Positions 39,675 to 51,509 of a stretch of 64,000 bases of DNA are shown piece after piece. Made by a program: the position numbers and the translations under genes. Numbering within the stretch: position 1 is the stretch's first letter; each line of letters begins with the position of its first letter. The notes under the pieces were generated by a model. It saw only the letters and a list, made by a program, of their open reading frames with translations, had not been told where the DNA came from and ran no database searches. This DNA is from Dicaeum eximium. Its lineage: Eukaryota > Chordata > Aves > Passeriformes > Dicaeidae. The stretch is from the NCBI GenBank assembly GCA_013396995.1, contig VWZP01005658.1:2976453-3040452 (forward strand), in the 5' to 3' direction.

Positions 39675-42600
39675 ATAAATTGCTGCAGTTATAGCATTTG
39701 AGCAAGCCCATAAGCTGGTCATATTAATATTACAAAAATATGACACCAAAAACTAATAATGTTCTTTGAGGCATCTGGACAGAAGCAAAGTCTAATCTTG
39801 TCTAAAAGATCTCCATTAGCAGTAATCATTCTGTAATATGATCAACATATTCTTGTCAAAGCAGATAGTACTGTGCAGCATTAGGAAAACTGATTAAACG
39901 TGGCATGCTGCTCTAAAATAAACCTTCAACTTTGGGAATCTGAGCCTGCTGATTACACTGGATTTGTTGCTAAAACCTGTCCAAACCATTTTCAAAATAG
40001 CTTCTTCTCATGATTTGCTCTTGGTAAGGGAGAAATACATAGTAGTAGAAGAGGAATCAAAGTCAGAGGTTAGGTCCTGTAGAATTTGAACTGCTTGGAG
40101 AAGGGGAAAAAGCCAAAACATCTGAGAAGACTTGAGCCCTTAGTACAATAATCTTTTATTTCTCCCAGATAAATGCAGGTTTATACATCCTTTTCTTGTA
40201 ATACCTTGTGATTCAATTGCATAATCAAGCAGAGTCCCTTCAAGGATGCACCAACTTATAGCTGAAGAATAAACACATCAAGAGCACATCAGGCTGTCAA
40301 CTTCTTTATTAAAAAGGGGCCTTACACTTTGGTCTAAGCCTTTGAAAGTTTTGTGATGATTTGCTGGAATTATGCTGTGGAACATTTGGTCCATGATCCT
40401 TTGATGTTCCTTGCAACCTCAGAAGTTAATGAATTTAAAAGTGAGAATAAACCTGGGCATCAAGCACCATGCATTTTTTGCTCAATATTGTTGCTGTGGT
40501 CCAGGAAAGTGCTGTGAATGATGAGCAATGCAAAATAGAAAAAGAGCTGTAATTACAAAGCATGAGAATGCGGGTTTTTTGATAATTGAAGTTTTGCTGT
40601 TTTGGTTTGGGCTTTTTGTGATTTGTTTTTTGGGTTTTTTTAATTTTTTTTTTTTTTTTTTAAAAAACTAATTCTTCTATAAAAAATCTCTCTTGTACAG
40701 CAGAATCCAGCTGCTCTCCCAGGAGTGAACATTCAAATGCAGAACACACAGACTCTAATTTAAATTATAATTGGGAAAATATTTCCCCAGCTGTGAACTG
40801 GTTTCCTTTTTGGGGTTGTAAAAGGATCCAGACTGATCTGAGGAACTTTAGTCTGCATCATCTCAGTTCCTTAAGGCTGAGAGGGTTTTTGACAGGCTGT
40901 AATTACAGCCTGTAGGTGTTTACTTTGGCTGGAAAATTACTGAGCACCTTTAACAGCTGGCAGCAGCAGATTCTCTAGAGAAGGAAAATGAGCTACAAAA
41001 GGGGCAGCAGATCAGGATGGTGGTTTCTGCTTCCTTGCATGGAGGAGCTGAGCTGTGGCTGGCTGGGGACTCCACAAATAATGATGAGGTGAAACAGGGG
41101 AGGAAGGCAAGGCATGATGTGAAAGACAGAGGTTTGTTTTCTTCTTGGAAAATGAGGAGTTGCAACCTCTTGGGGTGCATTTCAGAGATGGAGCCAGATG
41201 GACCCATCAGAGCTTCTGCAGCTGCTGTCCCCTGCACGACAAAGGGGTCGTGTCAGTGCAGAACTTTATTTCAGAAGTGTGTGAAGTGCTCTGAAGTACT
41301 TGGAAAGAAGAATGATATGATTTGCAGACTTGAAGTATGTTGTGAAAGTCTGAAGACAAAATGGAAGGAGCAAGATGTTCCTGTTTCTGTGTAACATTAA
41401 TTAAGACCAATTTAGTAGTAGTTTTATTTGAGAACTTGACAGAAATTACAGTGGTTAGACTAAGGTGAGAGCAAAGCAGTGAACCCAGTGACAAAGGATT
41501 TGAGTAAGTCAAAAAATACAGTCTTGAATAAAATACCCTCACATAATGAAGATTCTGGGTCCAAAATGCAAGTGAGATAATTTAGTTATTTTCTGTGATG
41601 TAAAGACAAAGGCAGCAACCATCAGATAGAAAAGTATTGTGTCTTCAGCACGCCTTTTGTATTTTCCTTCTCTCAGCCATTTTGAACTGAACATCAAAGA
41701 GTATTTGTTCTCCTGATCAAAAGGACAGTTGTTACATTGGGATAAAGTATTCCCCAGTATTTATCCTTGTAAAGTGAAATATAGGGCTAAGTCTTGTAAA
41801 GTCTCAGAAAATTAAGTTTAGTTTCTCCTGGCACGACCTTGTCTAACAGGATGGGCATCTGTATCACGATGTTATACTGTCCTCGTGAGAGAGATGCCTC
41901 CTTTTTACAGCAGGAGAGCTGCTTCCAGGGTGAAGGATGTTCAATACTGAGCCATAAATTCAGCAAGCCTACTCTGTCACAAGAAACAAATTCAATTTTA
42001 CAGTAAAAATTGTACACTGAGTATCTGTGCTTCTGAAATGAAGATGGGCTGGTGATAAATGAGATCAGGGCAATAGATGTCAGATCCTCTAAATTGTATG
42101 GACTAGACTGCAGATAGTACCAGACACACACTTGGAAGTGAAAGGAAATGAGAGTGAACTCACTTGTATTAATATTTGTGTGCTAAGTATCTTTTAATTT
42201 GTGTGTGTGAAACAGATTTTTAAAAAGCTTCATTTCCCCCCCTGCTGCAGTGCCCAGCCCTGGCTCACAGGAGGGACAGGGTTTGCTGTCCAGTGCCAGA
42301 ACATCCACCTGGCCATTTCTGCCCTTCCCAAGGAGCAGAAAGGCAGCTGCCACTCAGACACCCCATGGTCAGTCTGCCTCCCATCCCTACAGACCAGCCC
42401 TTGCTCAGGCTGTGCCAAAAACCAGTTTTAACCTCCCAGTACAATGACTTTTTTAACATTTTTCCCAGATGGTTGAGCCCTTAAAAGTTAAGCTCACAAA
42501 GTACATCATTTAAACATGATTTCTAACTAGAAATAATGTTTCAGTAATATCTTATTAGAACTAATAACTCACTCTATAATGAAATTTTAACTCCACCAAC

Positions 42601-45562
42601 AGTCAAACTGAATTAATACAAAGGAGCAGGGATACTCAAACAGAAAACCCCAATTATTTCACTTTCTCTTCTGTCTGTAAAATGCAATAATTTCCCCTTA
42701 TTAAGGCAGTATATTTCAGAGGAATTAAAATTTATACACAATGAATAATATCTTAAAATATCATTGTTTCTTGGATATTTTCAGTGAGAGATCTATTGAG
42801 CAAATCTTTCCCTGGAGGAAGTAGATGCAGAAAACTAAAAAAGCACAGTGTGCCGTCTGTAGTAGGAAAATGTTGATACTGGCTTCACAGATATTTATTA
42901 TAAATACACAGGAACAGATTTTTGCATTTCTTTTGAAAATGTTAGCATTGAGATAAATTCAGTGAAATGGATTCTTGGGTTTACTATGTTGCACTGTGTC
43001 CTGGGCTTTGGTAATGTTTGTACTTAATGTGGTCTTTTGATTTACATCTACCTAGAGATGCAAGAGGTTGCCAAAGATCCTAAGCCTGCACTAATCAGCA
43101 CAGATGATGGGTGATTTTGGAGGGAAAGCTCTCTTGGGAGTGACCATGTCAGTGTGTTGTTGTGAATCATCTTTAAAACCTTCTCCACTGAGTGTGAAGG
43201 ACATCCCCTCAATTAAGGGGTTTGGTGGTTTGCTTAAGTCAACACTGCTGTGTTCAGCAGGTTTGTACTGAAGATAAAGTCTGATGGATTTCAAGATACT
43301 GCCATTAAAGGTAACTGATTGAAATCCTTCCTCAAAAAGATCCTGTGTTTAAAATGAGTTTAGAAACTGCTTATGTGTGTTTGCTGTAAACAGTTTTCTA
43401 CAGGTTTTGAAAGCTGAGAAAAATGCTGCCATCCCTTTCTTCCCATTAACTTGTGTTTCAAAAAGGATGGACAATAAATCCCTTCAATCCTGCTGGATAA
43501 GTAATATGAAAGAGTTATTTGACCTCCTGACAGAACAGAGTTGCCCAGTGTCCACTCCCAGCAGTGTGTCCAGGCCAGTGAGGTTCAGTCAGTGATAATC
43601 GCTGTGTCTTACAGGCAGGAGAATTGTGACTGATGCTCCCTGATACAGAAATCAGGAGAACAGGAAGGGCACAGTTTGTGATGACAGGGAACTTCCCATT
43701 CATCTGTTGGGCCTCTTAGAACTTCTCATAACCAGAAGAAGCCTTGACCTTGTGAGCTGTGGTCCAATATCTCTAATTGTGTGTTTGACACAGAGCACAG
43801 ACAGCTAAGCCAGGCTGTGTTCTAAGAAATTGATGAGTAGCCCAGGTATGTAAGGTAAAAAAAAAAGCACTTTTATATATTTTAATTAGGCAGAATAAAA
43901 TCTGGCTAAGAAGAATTTAGTCACCTGAACTTCTACTGCTGAGAATTACCTTACAAAATTTATGACTGTCCTTATGGGTTATGTTCTAAACAAACTGATA
44001 GAAAAATGGGGAACAAAATGTGAGCACGCTTGCCATGCATCTCTCATATCTATCCAGTCAGAAACAAAGCTCTTGGAAATGGAATAATCCCAAGGGTCAG
44101 ATTTTCTGATGACCAAGATCTCCCAGTAGCAACACACCTATGATTTGGTGAAAACTGAAAGACATCAGGGTGAGCACAGATCGGAATTATCCTTGGTTAT
44201 TAACAATATATGAAATTTATGGTATGTCTGTGTGTGTAATATTGAAGAATATTATGATGCTGAAACCTCTTAGTTGCTGATGGATGCTTTCCTGGCATTT
44301 TGGGAAGACTCAGAAGTTAAAAATCTCAATCTTGATCTGAATTTCCCTAACTTTCAGAAAAATCCTATAGCTCCACTCTATATGTATATATATCTGTTAA
44401 AACTTTCAACTCTATTGTTTAACTTGTGTTTAAATTCCTACATTATATATTCTCTGTGTGGAAATTCTAGATTTTGTTTAAATACAATCAAATCAAACTG
44501 TTTATGAGAAAGGGAAAAGACATTACCTAAATTGCTCTTTTGTATTTTGCTTTGTAAGTGAACAAAGATAAACATGTAAAAATAGCATTGTAAGGGGAAG
44601 AACGAGGGATGAATATAATTTCTTCAGGAAGAAAATGCTATTTATACTACCAGATATTTAAATTATGCACACTAAAACACTTTTCTACTAATTCAGCTTC
44701 CTAGCAGGAAGTCATCTTTGTGAGTAGTTAAAGTGAATTTTCTTCAATGGGCCACATGGGTTAACATGACAAAAGAGCACAAATTGCAAATGTGTTACTT
44801 ATAATTCAACATCCAAAATGCTGGAAATAACCAAATTTTTGAGAAAAAAAACCCCTTAATTTTAAAATTATTTTAGTAGAGACTTGTGGTCCAAAGGTTA
44901 TTTGTAATTGCTTTTGGTGAGTTTACTTTACATTATATTTCTCCGCTTTATTTATTTTAAAATTTCTTCAGAAATGGAGAATAAAGACTTGTTTCAGTGA
45001 AGTGAAACTAAGCTAATACAAAAGTTAATTAAATTAATTGTTTGTGTTATAACTTCTAAAACAAAAGTGGGTCAGAAATGTTTTACACATTTTCAGAGGA
45101 TTGTTGGATGCTTTAAAAAAGTAGGAATCTTTATAAACTAACTCAAAGTTATGAAATATTGTGCACTTACAAGGGACTTGCTACACTAAAGAGTTTGGCA
45201 TTTGGTTATTCCTAAAAAATTGAAGTGTTGTGTGGAAATTCCATGCTTCTTTTGAGTTTTTTTTAGCTACTTTGCCTGGCTGAGGTCTGGTGCTGAGGTC
45301 TGCCAAGCTCCATTGATTTGTTTCAGCAGTCACAGTGATAGCAATGGCCAAGGGACCATTTCTGAAAAATATACCTAAACTAATGTGATGGTTGAAGGTA
45401 ATAGCATAAGAATGATAATCTTGTAAAAGACTCTGTGTGACAGGGGTGGCTCTGAAGGCCCTGCAGAGACACTGACCCCCAGAGCAGCTCCATGGAATGG
45501 TGTCACACGAGGGTATAGGGGACAGAAGAAGGTGACAGAGACTCCATGAAGCATAAAAGGCA

Positions 45563-45568
45563 TTTATT
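45563..45568 (-). terminator. LTR polyadenylation signal AATAAA
   Basis: The minus strand carries AATAAATGCC, 14 bp after the TATA box. Close spacing of TATA and AATAAA with a short R region is common in alpharetrovirus-like and related LTRs. Confidence 0.6.
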
Positions 45569-45582
45569 AAGAGAAATCCACA

Positions 45583-45618
45583 CTTATAGAGAGCATCGTG
45601 GGCCCAAGACCTGATTGG
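45583..45618 (-). promoter_or_regulatory. LTR core promoter: CCAAT box and TATA box
   Basis: On the minus strand GACCAATCAGG (CCAAT at 45614-45618) is followed about 25 bp later by CTCTATAAGTG (TATAAG at 45583-45588). Spacing and order fit a Pol II LTR promoter firing towards lower coordinates. No transcript evidence is available. Confidence 0.6.
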
Positions 45619-45816
45619 TCTTTTGGAAACTTCTCTCACACTGCTGGTCAATTGGAACAACACCTACTTGCAAATATCTTTCACAAACACCAGGTGCAGG
45701 GGATAAGATAACAAATGTTTCAATTCTTTCTCTAACTTTCCCAGGCTGAGCCTGGGAGAACCAATGTGCTTCTCTCTGTTACCAGAGACTGAGAATATCC
45801 CCAATATGTTCCTACA

Positions 45817-48800
45817 CTGCTCATGGTGAACTTTGTGGTGTGATTTTTTCTGTGGGAGCTCAGATCAATTCAGATTCAAGGGATGCCTGGTGCTATAATT
45901 TTGTTCAGAGCACTTTTTTTTTTTCCATTCCATGAATAGTAGAGTTTAATGGAGTTAGAAAAGAGTAAAAAGCTTGATTGTAATGAAAATAATTTTGAGT
46001 ATATCAAGTGCATTAATTAAAATCTAGATACATAAATAATATGCTGTTCTAATTAAAGAGGGTTTTTTTTCTTCAGCATACACATACTAAGGTGTTCCTT
46101 TTTTTTTCCTATTCTGATTTTTAAAATTAATTAGAAACAGGCCACTTCACACTGAAAAAAGTATGAACAAAAATTTTTTTTATTTTACTAAATCTTCAGT
46201 AGTTACCAATGGTCTTGTTTATTTTTCCTATTGCAATTTTTTTTGTTTTTGATTACATATGTCTGCACTATCTTCATTAATGCTCCACCTGTTTTGGCTG
46301 GTTACTATTCATAGCAGCAAGTCATCATTTCTTGATTGATAAGTGATTGAACTAATTCAGTATATTTTATTTAGTCAGAGCTCCATTTTTAAGAGCAGTT
46401 GTCTATTAAAGTGTGCAGGAGACTACACAGGAGGAGAGAGGGAACATGGAAATAGAAAGAAGAGAAATGACTCCTTGCAGAGCCTTGCTGGTGTGTGGGA
46501 GATTTGTCTGGGCAGAGCTCACGGCAAGATGAAGTGTGAGCTGCTGTGGATTCACATCAGTGCCCTGGGGCCTGCCACCATGGCAGGTGACACCATCACC
46601 CTTCTCTAGGCTCAGCTCCATAATTCAGGACAGAGACCATAAGGATCACATTTTTTTATGTACCCTGAACTTGGAGAATTCAGTAACAGCATGAAGTGGA
46701 CAAGTGATGAAGGTTTTTGCCAAAATCGACTTTATAGATGCATTACAACAATGTGCTAACAGATTTAACTATCTAAATTTTTTTTTTTTCTGTCAAAAAT
46801 CAAAATTTTGAAAGGTTGTAAAACAAACTAGTGTCTCTCTGGCTTATTTTTATCTCTGTAAAGTTTACTGATTAAGTAGTGTAGTGATGAGACATTATAG
46901 GAAGAGGAAGACACACTTTGTTTCCAAAAGTTCATGGAATTACAGGCATGAGAAATGGAATGGTTTGTTAGAAGTTGGTCATGAACCTTCAAGTACAGGA
47001 TTGCTGCCATGCATACAAGTTATATACTTTTTCACATTCATAAGTCAATAATCATATTCTGATCTCTAGTTCTGATCTTCTGCTGAAAAAGCACTTAAGT
47101 GCTAATTTAGATTGCTAAAACTAGAGATTTTTTATAGGTTGCATTGACTTGAGCCAAGGAAAAATTGGTTTGAAAGGCTCCCAGAGCCTCACAGGCTACA
47201 GCATTACAACTTCTGCAACAATAGAAATGAGACAGACAGGTTTATCCATCAGAGAGTACAGGAGATGCTTGAAGACAGTTCAGATTCAGAGACCGGTAAA
47301 AGGCACAAAAAGAGAAAGATTTCTTTGTTTATTTGTTGGTGCATTCCTTGACCAACATGAACTGGGTGTGCAAAACAGACCTGTCAGCTTTGTGTGGGAG
47401 GCAGGGGTGCCAAGATGTTAACAGTGAAGAGCTTGCTAATTTGCAGAAGGAAGAGTTGACCCGTGTTGACCCTCCATATGTATCTTTATTTCAATTCATG
47501 AAACTTTGAAGCAAATGGAAAAGGTGGAGATAAACTAAGGATGAGGATGCTGAGCACTATGTGCCATGGGAGTCTGCACTGTCCTTTGTAAATAAATGTC
47601 TGCTCTCTGTGGGGAACTCTCAAAATGAAACCTTCCCCTTCTGTTAACTAAAAACAACAAAAAAAAAATTTATCCACTGCTCTGAAAAGTTTTATTCTTG
47701 AACACTTTAAACTCCATTGAGTGCAAAAGGACTTCAGCTGGCTGCCTTTTCTAGTCACACTGAACACCAGGTGCCTGAGGCCAGCACTCCTGCGAGGAAG
47801 AGGGGGATTCATGCTGTAGTATTCCCTGGCAACGTTGTGCTGAGCAGCTTAGCTGGAAAACATTTCACATAGATAGCAATTTGTCATTAAAACTGAAGTA
47901 GAGAAAGCTAAGGTTAAATGAAAAGCATTTAAGCTCTTATCAGGATAGGCACCATATTTTTCATGTTGAAAAAGCCTGTTTAGACACTGAGTAACTGATG
48001 TATTTGGTTCTCATAGCGTACTGTAAATGCAGATAAACTTGATAAGCAAAGACATGTCTGCTGAATAAGAATGTGCTTTACAATTTTTCTCCTGAGGTAA
48101 TGACTACCTTGTCACCCTCCCCTTCCTCAGCAGCATCTGTAAGGCTTCTCCTCCATTCCCATGCACAGTGACAGTGCAAGTTGTTCTACTTATTATTCTT
48201 GTATTGCCAACACTGCGCCTGTCGTCTTTCATGATGTATGGCCTTACCTTAGTGGTGGTTAATCTAATGATGAACTAACTCCCTGGAGGTTACAGGCACC
48301 ATTTTCCCTGTTTCCAGCAGCCAGCATCACATGGTGATGAATATTTTGAGCTTTCCTCACTCCCCTGACTATGCGCACATTTACAGAGGGGGAAAATTAT
48401 AGCTAAAGCTTCAAAAATAATGATTTCTTAGCAAGGCATCCTTGGTGTCTTGTGTACCTAATTCTATAATTAGATAACATTGGAATGAGAATGAATTCAT
48501 AAATTTAATGCCAGTTTAAAGTCATCTCTTGGTCCAAATGCCTCAGCCAGTGTAATCTGGTGAACATTCACTTGTGGTTTGTAATGTTTATGGACTTCAC
48601 AGAACTTTATCTATATATATATATTTTAAATAAGGTTTATATTTAAGAATTACCCAATCAAGTCATGTATATTTTATAAACACCAAAAATTAGATACAAA
48701 TAATTAAACTATTTTTGATGAGGTGTTTTCTCAGACTTAGCTACCCATTCTGTCCTCTGACACTTTTTAAGACTGGCCTGTTTTAGTACCTCTGTTCTTA

Positions 48801-51389
48801 ATAGGATTTCTTGACTGTTTTCATGTTTCCATCTCCCCTATGATCCCAATGCAAAACATAAAACTTTCAGGTGGAGCTTTAAGCTGGGGTTTTGGTTTTG
48901 TTTTGTTTTTTTAACAACAGAGCAGGATTGTATTTAGATTAAGATTAATGGAATAAATTATCCTATTTTAATTGCATATTATGCTAAGGGGTTTAGTTTG
49001 CATAAATCAAATAAGGACTACAACAATGTGGTTTAAACCCTCCAGAAATCTGATGAAGATAGTGTTCTATTATGCATTTTATTTCTAATTTAATGTCTTA
49101 GAAAACCACTTCAATTCTCATTCTCTAATAACCTGGTCAAGGAGGTCAGGAAGCTACAAGATAGAACTTAGAGTATGTGTTGAGAATTTTAGGGAGTAAA
49201 ACAATTCACAGTGTTACAGTGCTGATGTTTCCTATATTCCCAGAACAAGCTCAGACAAGGAAAGTTGTAAAATCATATCCTTTTTAAGTTACTATAGTTT
49301 ATACCTCCCAAAGACCATTGGGATAATAGGTTCAGTCAGACAAGGCAGAAGTCCCCAAATAAATAATTTATTCCTCATGCTGGAGATTTCCTGTAAGAGC
49401 TGAGAAAGAAAGGCTGCTGTAACAGCATGGGGCACAATGCAGAGGTGCCTACACATCTCTGAGGTGTACCCAGGTTTGTAGAGAACATTTTATCTCTTAT
49501 CAGACAGCTACTGAAGAAGCAGATCCTGGGTTTTTTTCTTCTTGTCTGTAATCCTCCCTTAGACCTCCAACACCAGCAAAGTCTTTTTTTCTTTCCTGAA
49601 GTAAACATGTAGAAATCAATACTTGTTTTTGCACTTCTTCATAGGAGATACTTAAACAAAACCTGTTCTGCCTTGACCCAAAGTATCTACTCTGTGTTTT
49701 GGACTACATGGAAGAAACCTCCAGAGGATTCTTTAGTTTGAATATATTTAAAGGGAACAGATGAAATCTGAGTGCAAACAATTGATCCTCAAAACTGGGT
49801 TATAAATACTCTAATACTTCCCAGTGATACAAGCAATATGGCCTTTCCAGATTAATATATTCTTGTCTTTGGAAACAGCCCTATTTGTGCCTGACCCAAT
49901 TACTTAAGAGATCATTAATCTGAGATCTAAATTGTTAGGTGGGGAAGTTTAGAGTTTTCTTCACAATCTCTATGCTTCTCTATTATTTTGGATAAATATA
50001 ATCAGATCTCCTGGGAGAGAGATACAGCTGATTTAGATTTACAATTAGAGCAGGGCTTCTGTTGGTGCTGGTGAAGGTAAATGATGAACAAAGCACAGGA
50101 ATGAAAATCCAGGAGCATTTTCAGGGATTGTAACAAGTTTCAGATCAAAATACTTTTAAATTAAAATTCAGTGTAGAGAGGATTAAAATTGCAAGCTAGA
50201 AATATGAGAGCGATCAGGGCATATTTAACAACATCTCTTTAAAACTCAGCCTTATGTAATGCTGGGCTGCCACAAGCTCTTTGTGAGCAGTGACATTTTA
50301 AGAAAAGCTTCTGTCCATTTCTTTTCCCATTTACCCTGCAGAATGCTTGCTTTTCCCTGTGCCCTTTTCAGGCAGACTGGCATTAATAAAATATGGGGAA
50401 ACAGTGAAAAATGCAGAGTAGAAAAAGGAAACAAGTTTGTAAAAGTGCTAAAAAACCTTAGCTGATGAGGCACAGGTCCTGGTGAACAATTCCTGGCATT
50501 TATTGCTGAGGTGCTGTTCTGTCCTGTGCAAGTGAATATTTTACCTCAGTGCAAGGCTGACACTAATAGTTCCAGTATGCATTAAAATCTGGATACAGCT
50601 TCATTCAAGCAGTTATCTCCAGGAATAATGACCATCCAGCTCACAGATACTTGGTACCCTGGCAGTACAACAAGTGTCAGGGAAAAATATCATCCTCATT
50701 GTATTCCCCTGGACACTGTGCTGAGGAGGGATAAAGACCCTCCCCAAAAGTGACACTTCATTTAAGTTTGTTTATATTAATTCTTAATGGTCTTAAAATG
50801 TCTGAACAATCTTAACTAGCTAAAAATGTGTGGAGAGGAGACAACATGTGGAGATCTCTGCTTTTCTTTCCTCAAGACTTTCCAGCTTATCACCTGAAAT
50901 GTGCTGCTGGAGATTGTCCCAAGCTAATGTCACTGGCAGCCAGAGCTGTAAAAACTGTACAGGTGGAAGGAACTGTTCATGTTGGTGCTGTGAGGAAAGC
51001 AAGCCCTAAAACTCTGTTTAACCTCTCTCTCCTTAGATTTCCATGAAATTTCTTTCCTGAATTCTGCAGCAATATAAGTTATTTTAGTACTAATATAAAA
51101 ATACCTAGCTGTTCCTTGAGTGGCTGTAGCTTTAGAAAACCATTGCTTTTATGGAACATTCCTACCTGTTTTAAATTTGCATGTGATTTGGAAATGCCTT
51201 ATTTTGCTTTACAGATAGCACTCACTGCTGGTGCTCACACAACTATTAAGGATTGTGATTAACCCTTCCAATTATGAGTGGATACAAAAAAGTCTCTACA
51301 TTGTAAATCTATATTGTTTTTAGCAAACCAGTGAGAGTTTTGTTACTGGCCACATCAGAAGTTCAGCATATTCCTAGAGGAATATTGAT
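45817..51389. other. Unique non-coding DNA, no gene seen
   Basis: No gene or transposon was recognised. A short TA run lies at 48612-48624. Moderately GC-rich patches occur at about 46430-46620 and 47750-47850. Open frames are all under about 100 codons and none resembles a known protein. Confidence 0.65.
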
Positions 51390-51509
51390 GCACAGGTGAT
51401 GGAGTTTCTGGAGGTAACAAATTAGAGTGGCCCTGCTTGAGCTGGGGTGGCCGGACAAGAAGATTTCCATAGATGCCTTCCACCCTCAGCCATTCTGTGA
51501 TTCTGTGAG
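51390..51509 (+). mobile_element. CR1 LINE 3' tail fragment
   Basis: GTGGCCCTGCTTGAGCTGGGG, GGCCGGACAAGAAGATTTCC and TTCCACCCTCAGCCATTCTG are a clear, lightly diverged CR1 3' UTR. The segment ends in the diagnostic tail ATTCTGTGATTCTGTGA at about 51492-51508. Upstream the match fades near 51390, so this is a severely 5'-truncated copy carrying no protein-coding sequence. Confidence 0.88.

Larger units (their letters stand above)
34106..45433. other. Unique non-coding DNA, no gene seen
   Basis: No gene or transposon was recognised outside the short features listed separately. Homopolymers include 13 A at 34682-34694, a G6/A12 run at 39405-39422 and 18 T at 40644-40661. A segment at about 39500-39720 has octamer-like ATGCAAAT and TALE-type motifs and the look of an enhancer, which needs conservation data. 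GC-richer patches at 41017-41240 and 42230-42440 are open in several overlapping frames on both strands, a compositional effect. Nothing translates to a known protein. Confidence 0.65.
45434..45816 (-). mobile_element. Solo LTR of an avian endogenous retrovirus
   Basis: Read on the minus strand, the block begins TGTAGGAACATATTGGGG near 45816 and ends with TGTCACACA near 45434, giving TG...CA-like ends and a length of about 383 bp. Between them lie, in order, a CCAAT motif, a TATA box and AATAAA, followed by a U5-like pyrimidine-rich segment. The wording (for example CCTGCACCTGGTGTTTGTG and AAAAGACCAATCAGG) resembles passerine ERV LTRs I remember, but family assignment needs a database. No gag, pol or env sequence lies on either side and no perfect target-site duplication was found, so I call it a solo LTR left by recombination. 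A 160-codon minus-strand open frame (45181-45663) merely crosses the LTR and adjoining unique DNA and is not viral protein. Confidence 0.8.

Noticed and set aside
41017..41394. 125-codon open frame with cysteine-rich end
   Set aside because: Begins with ATG, but the opposite strand is equally open and no domain is recognisable. It looks like a GC-rich patch.
45181..45663. 160-codon open frame on the minus strand
   Set aside because: It runs across a solo LTR and adjoining unique DNA, follows no known protein, and its openness is explained by LTR composition.
48370..48420. ACATTTACAGAGGGGGAAAA resembling the MIR core complement
   Set aside because: Too short, with no B box or other MIR landmark around it.
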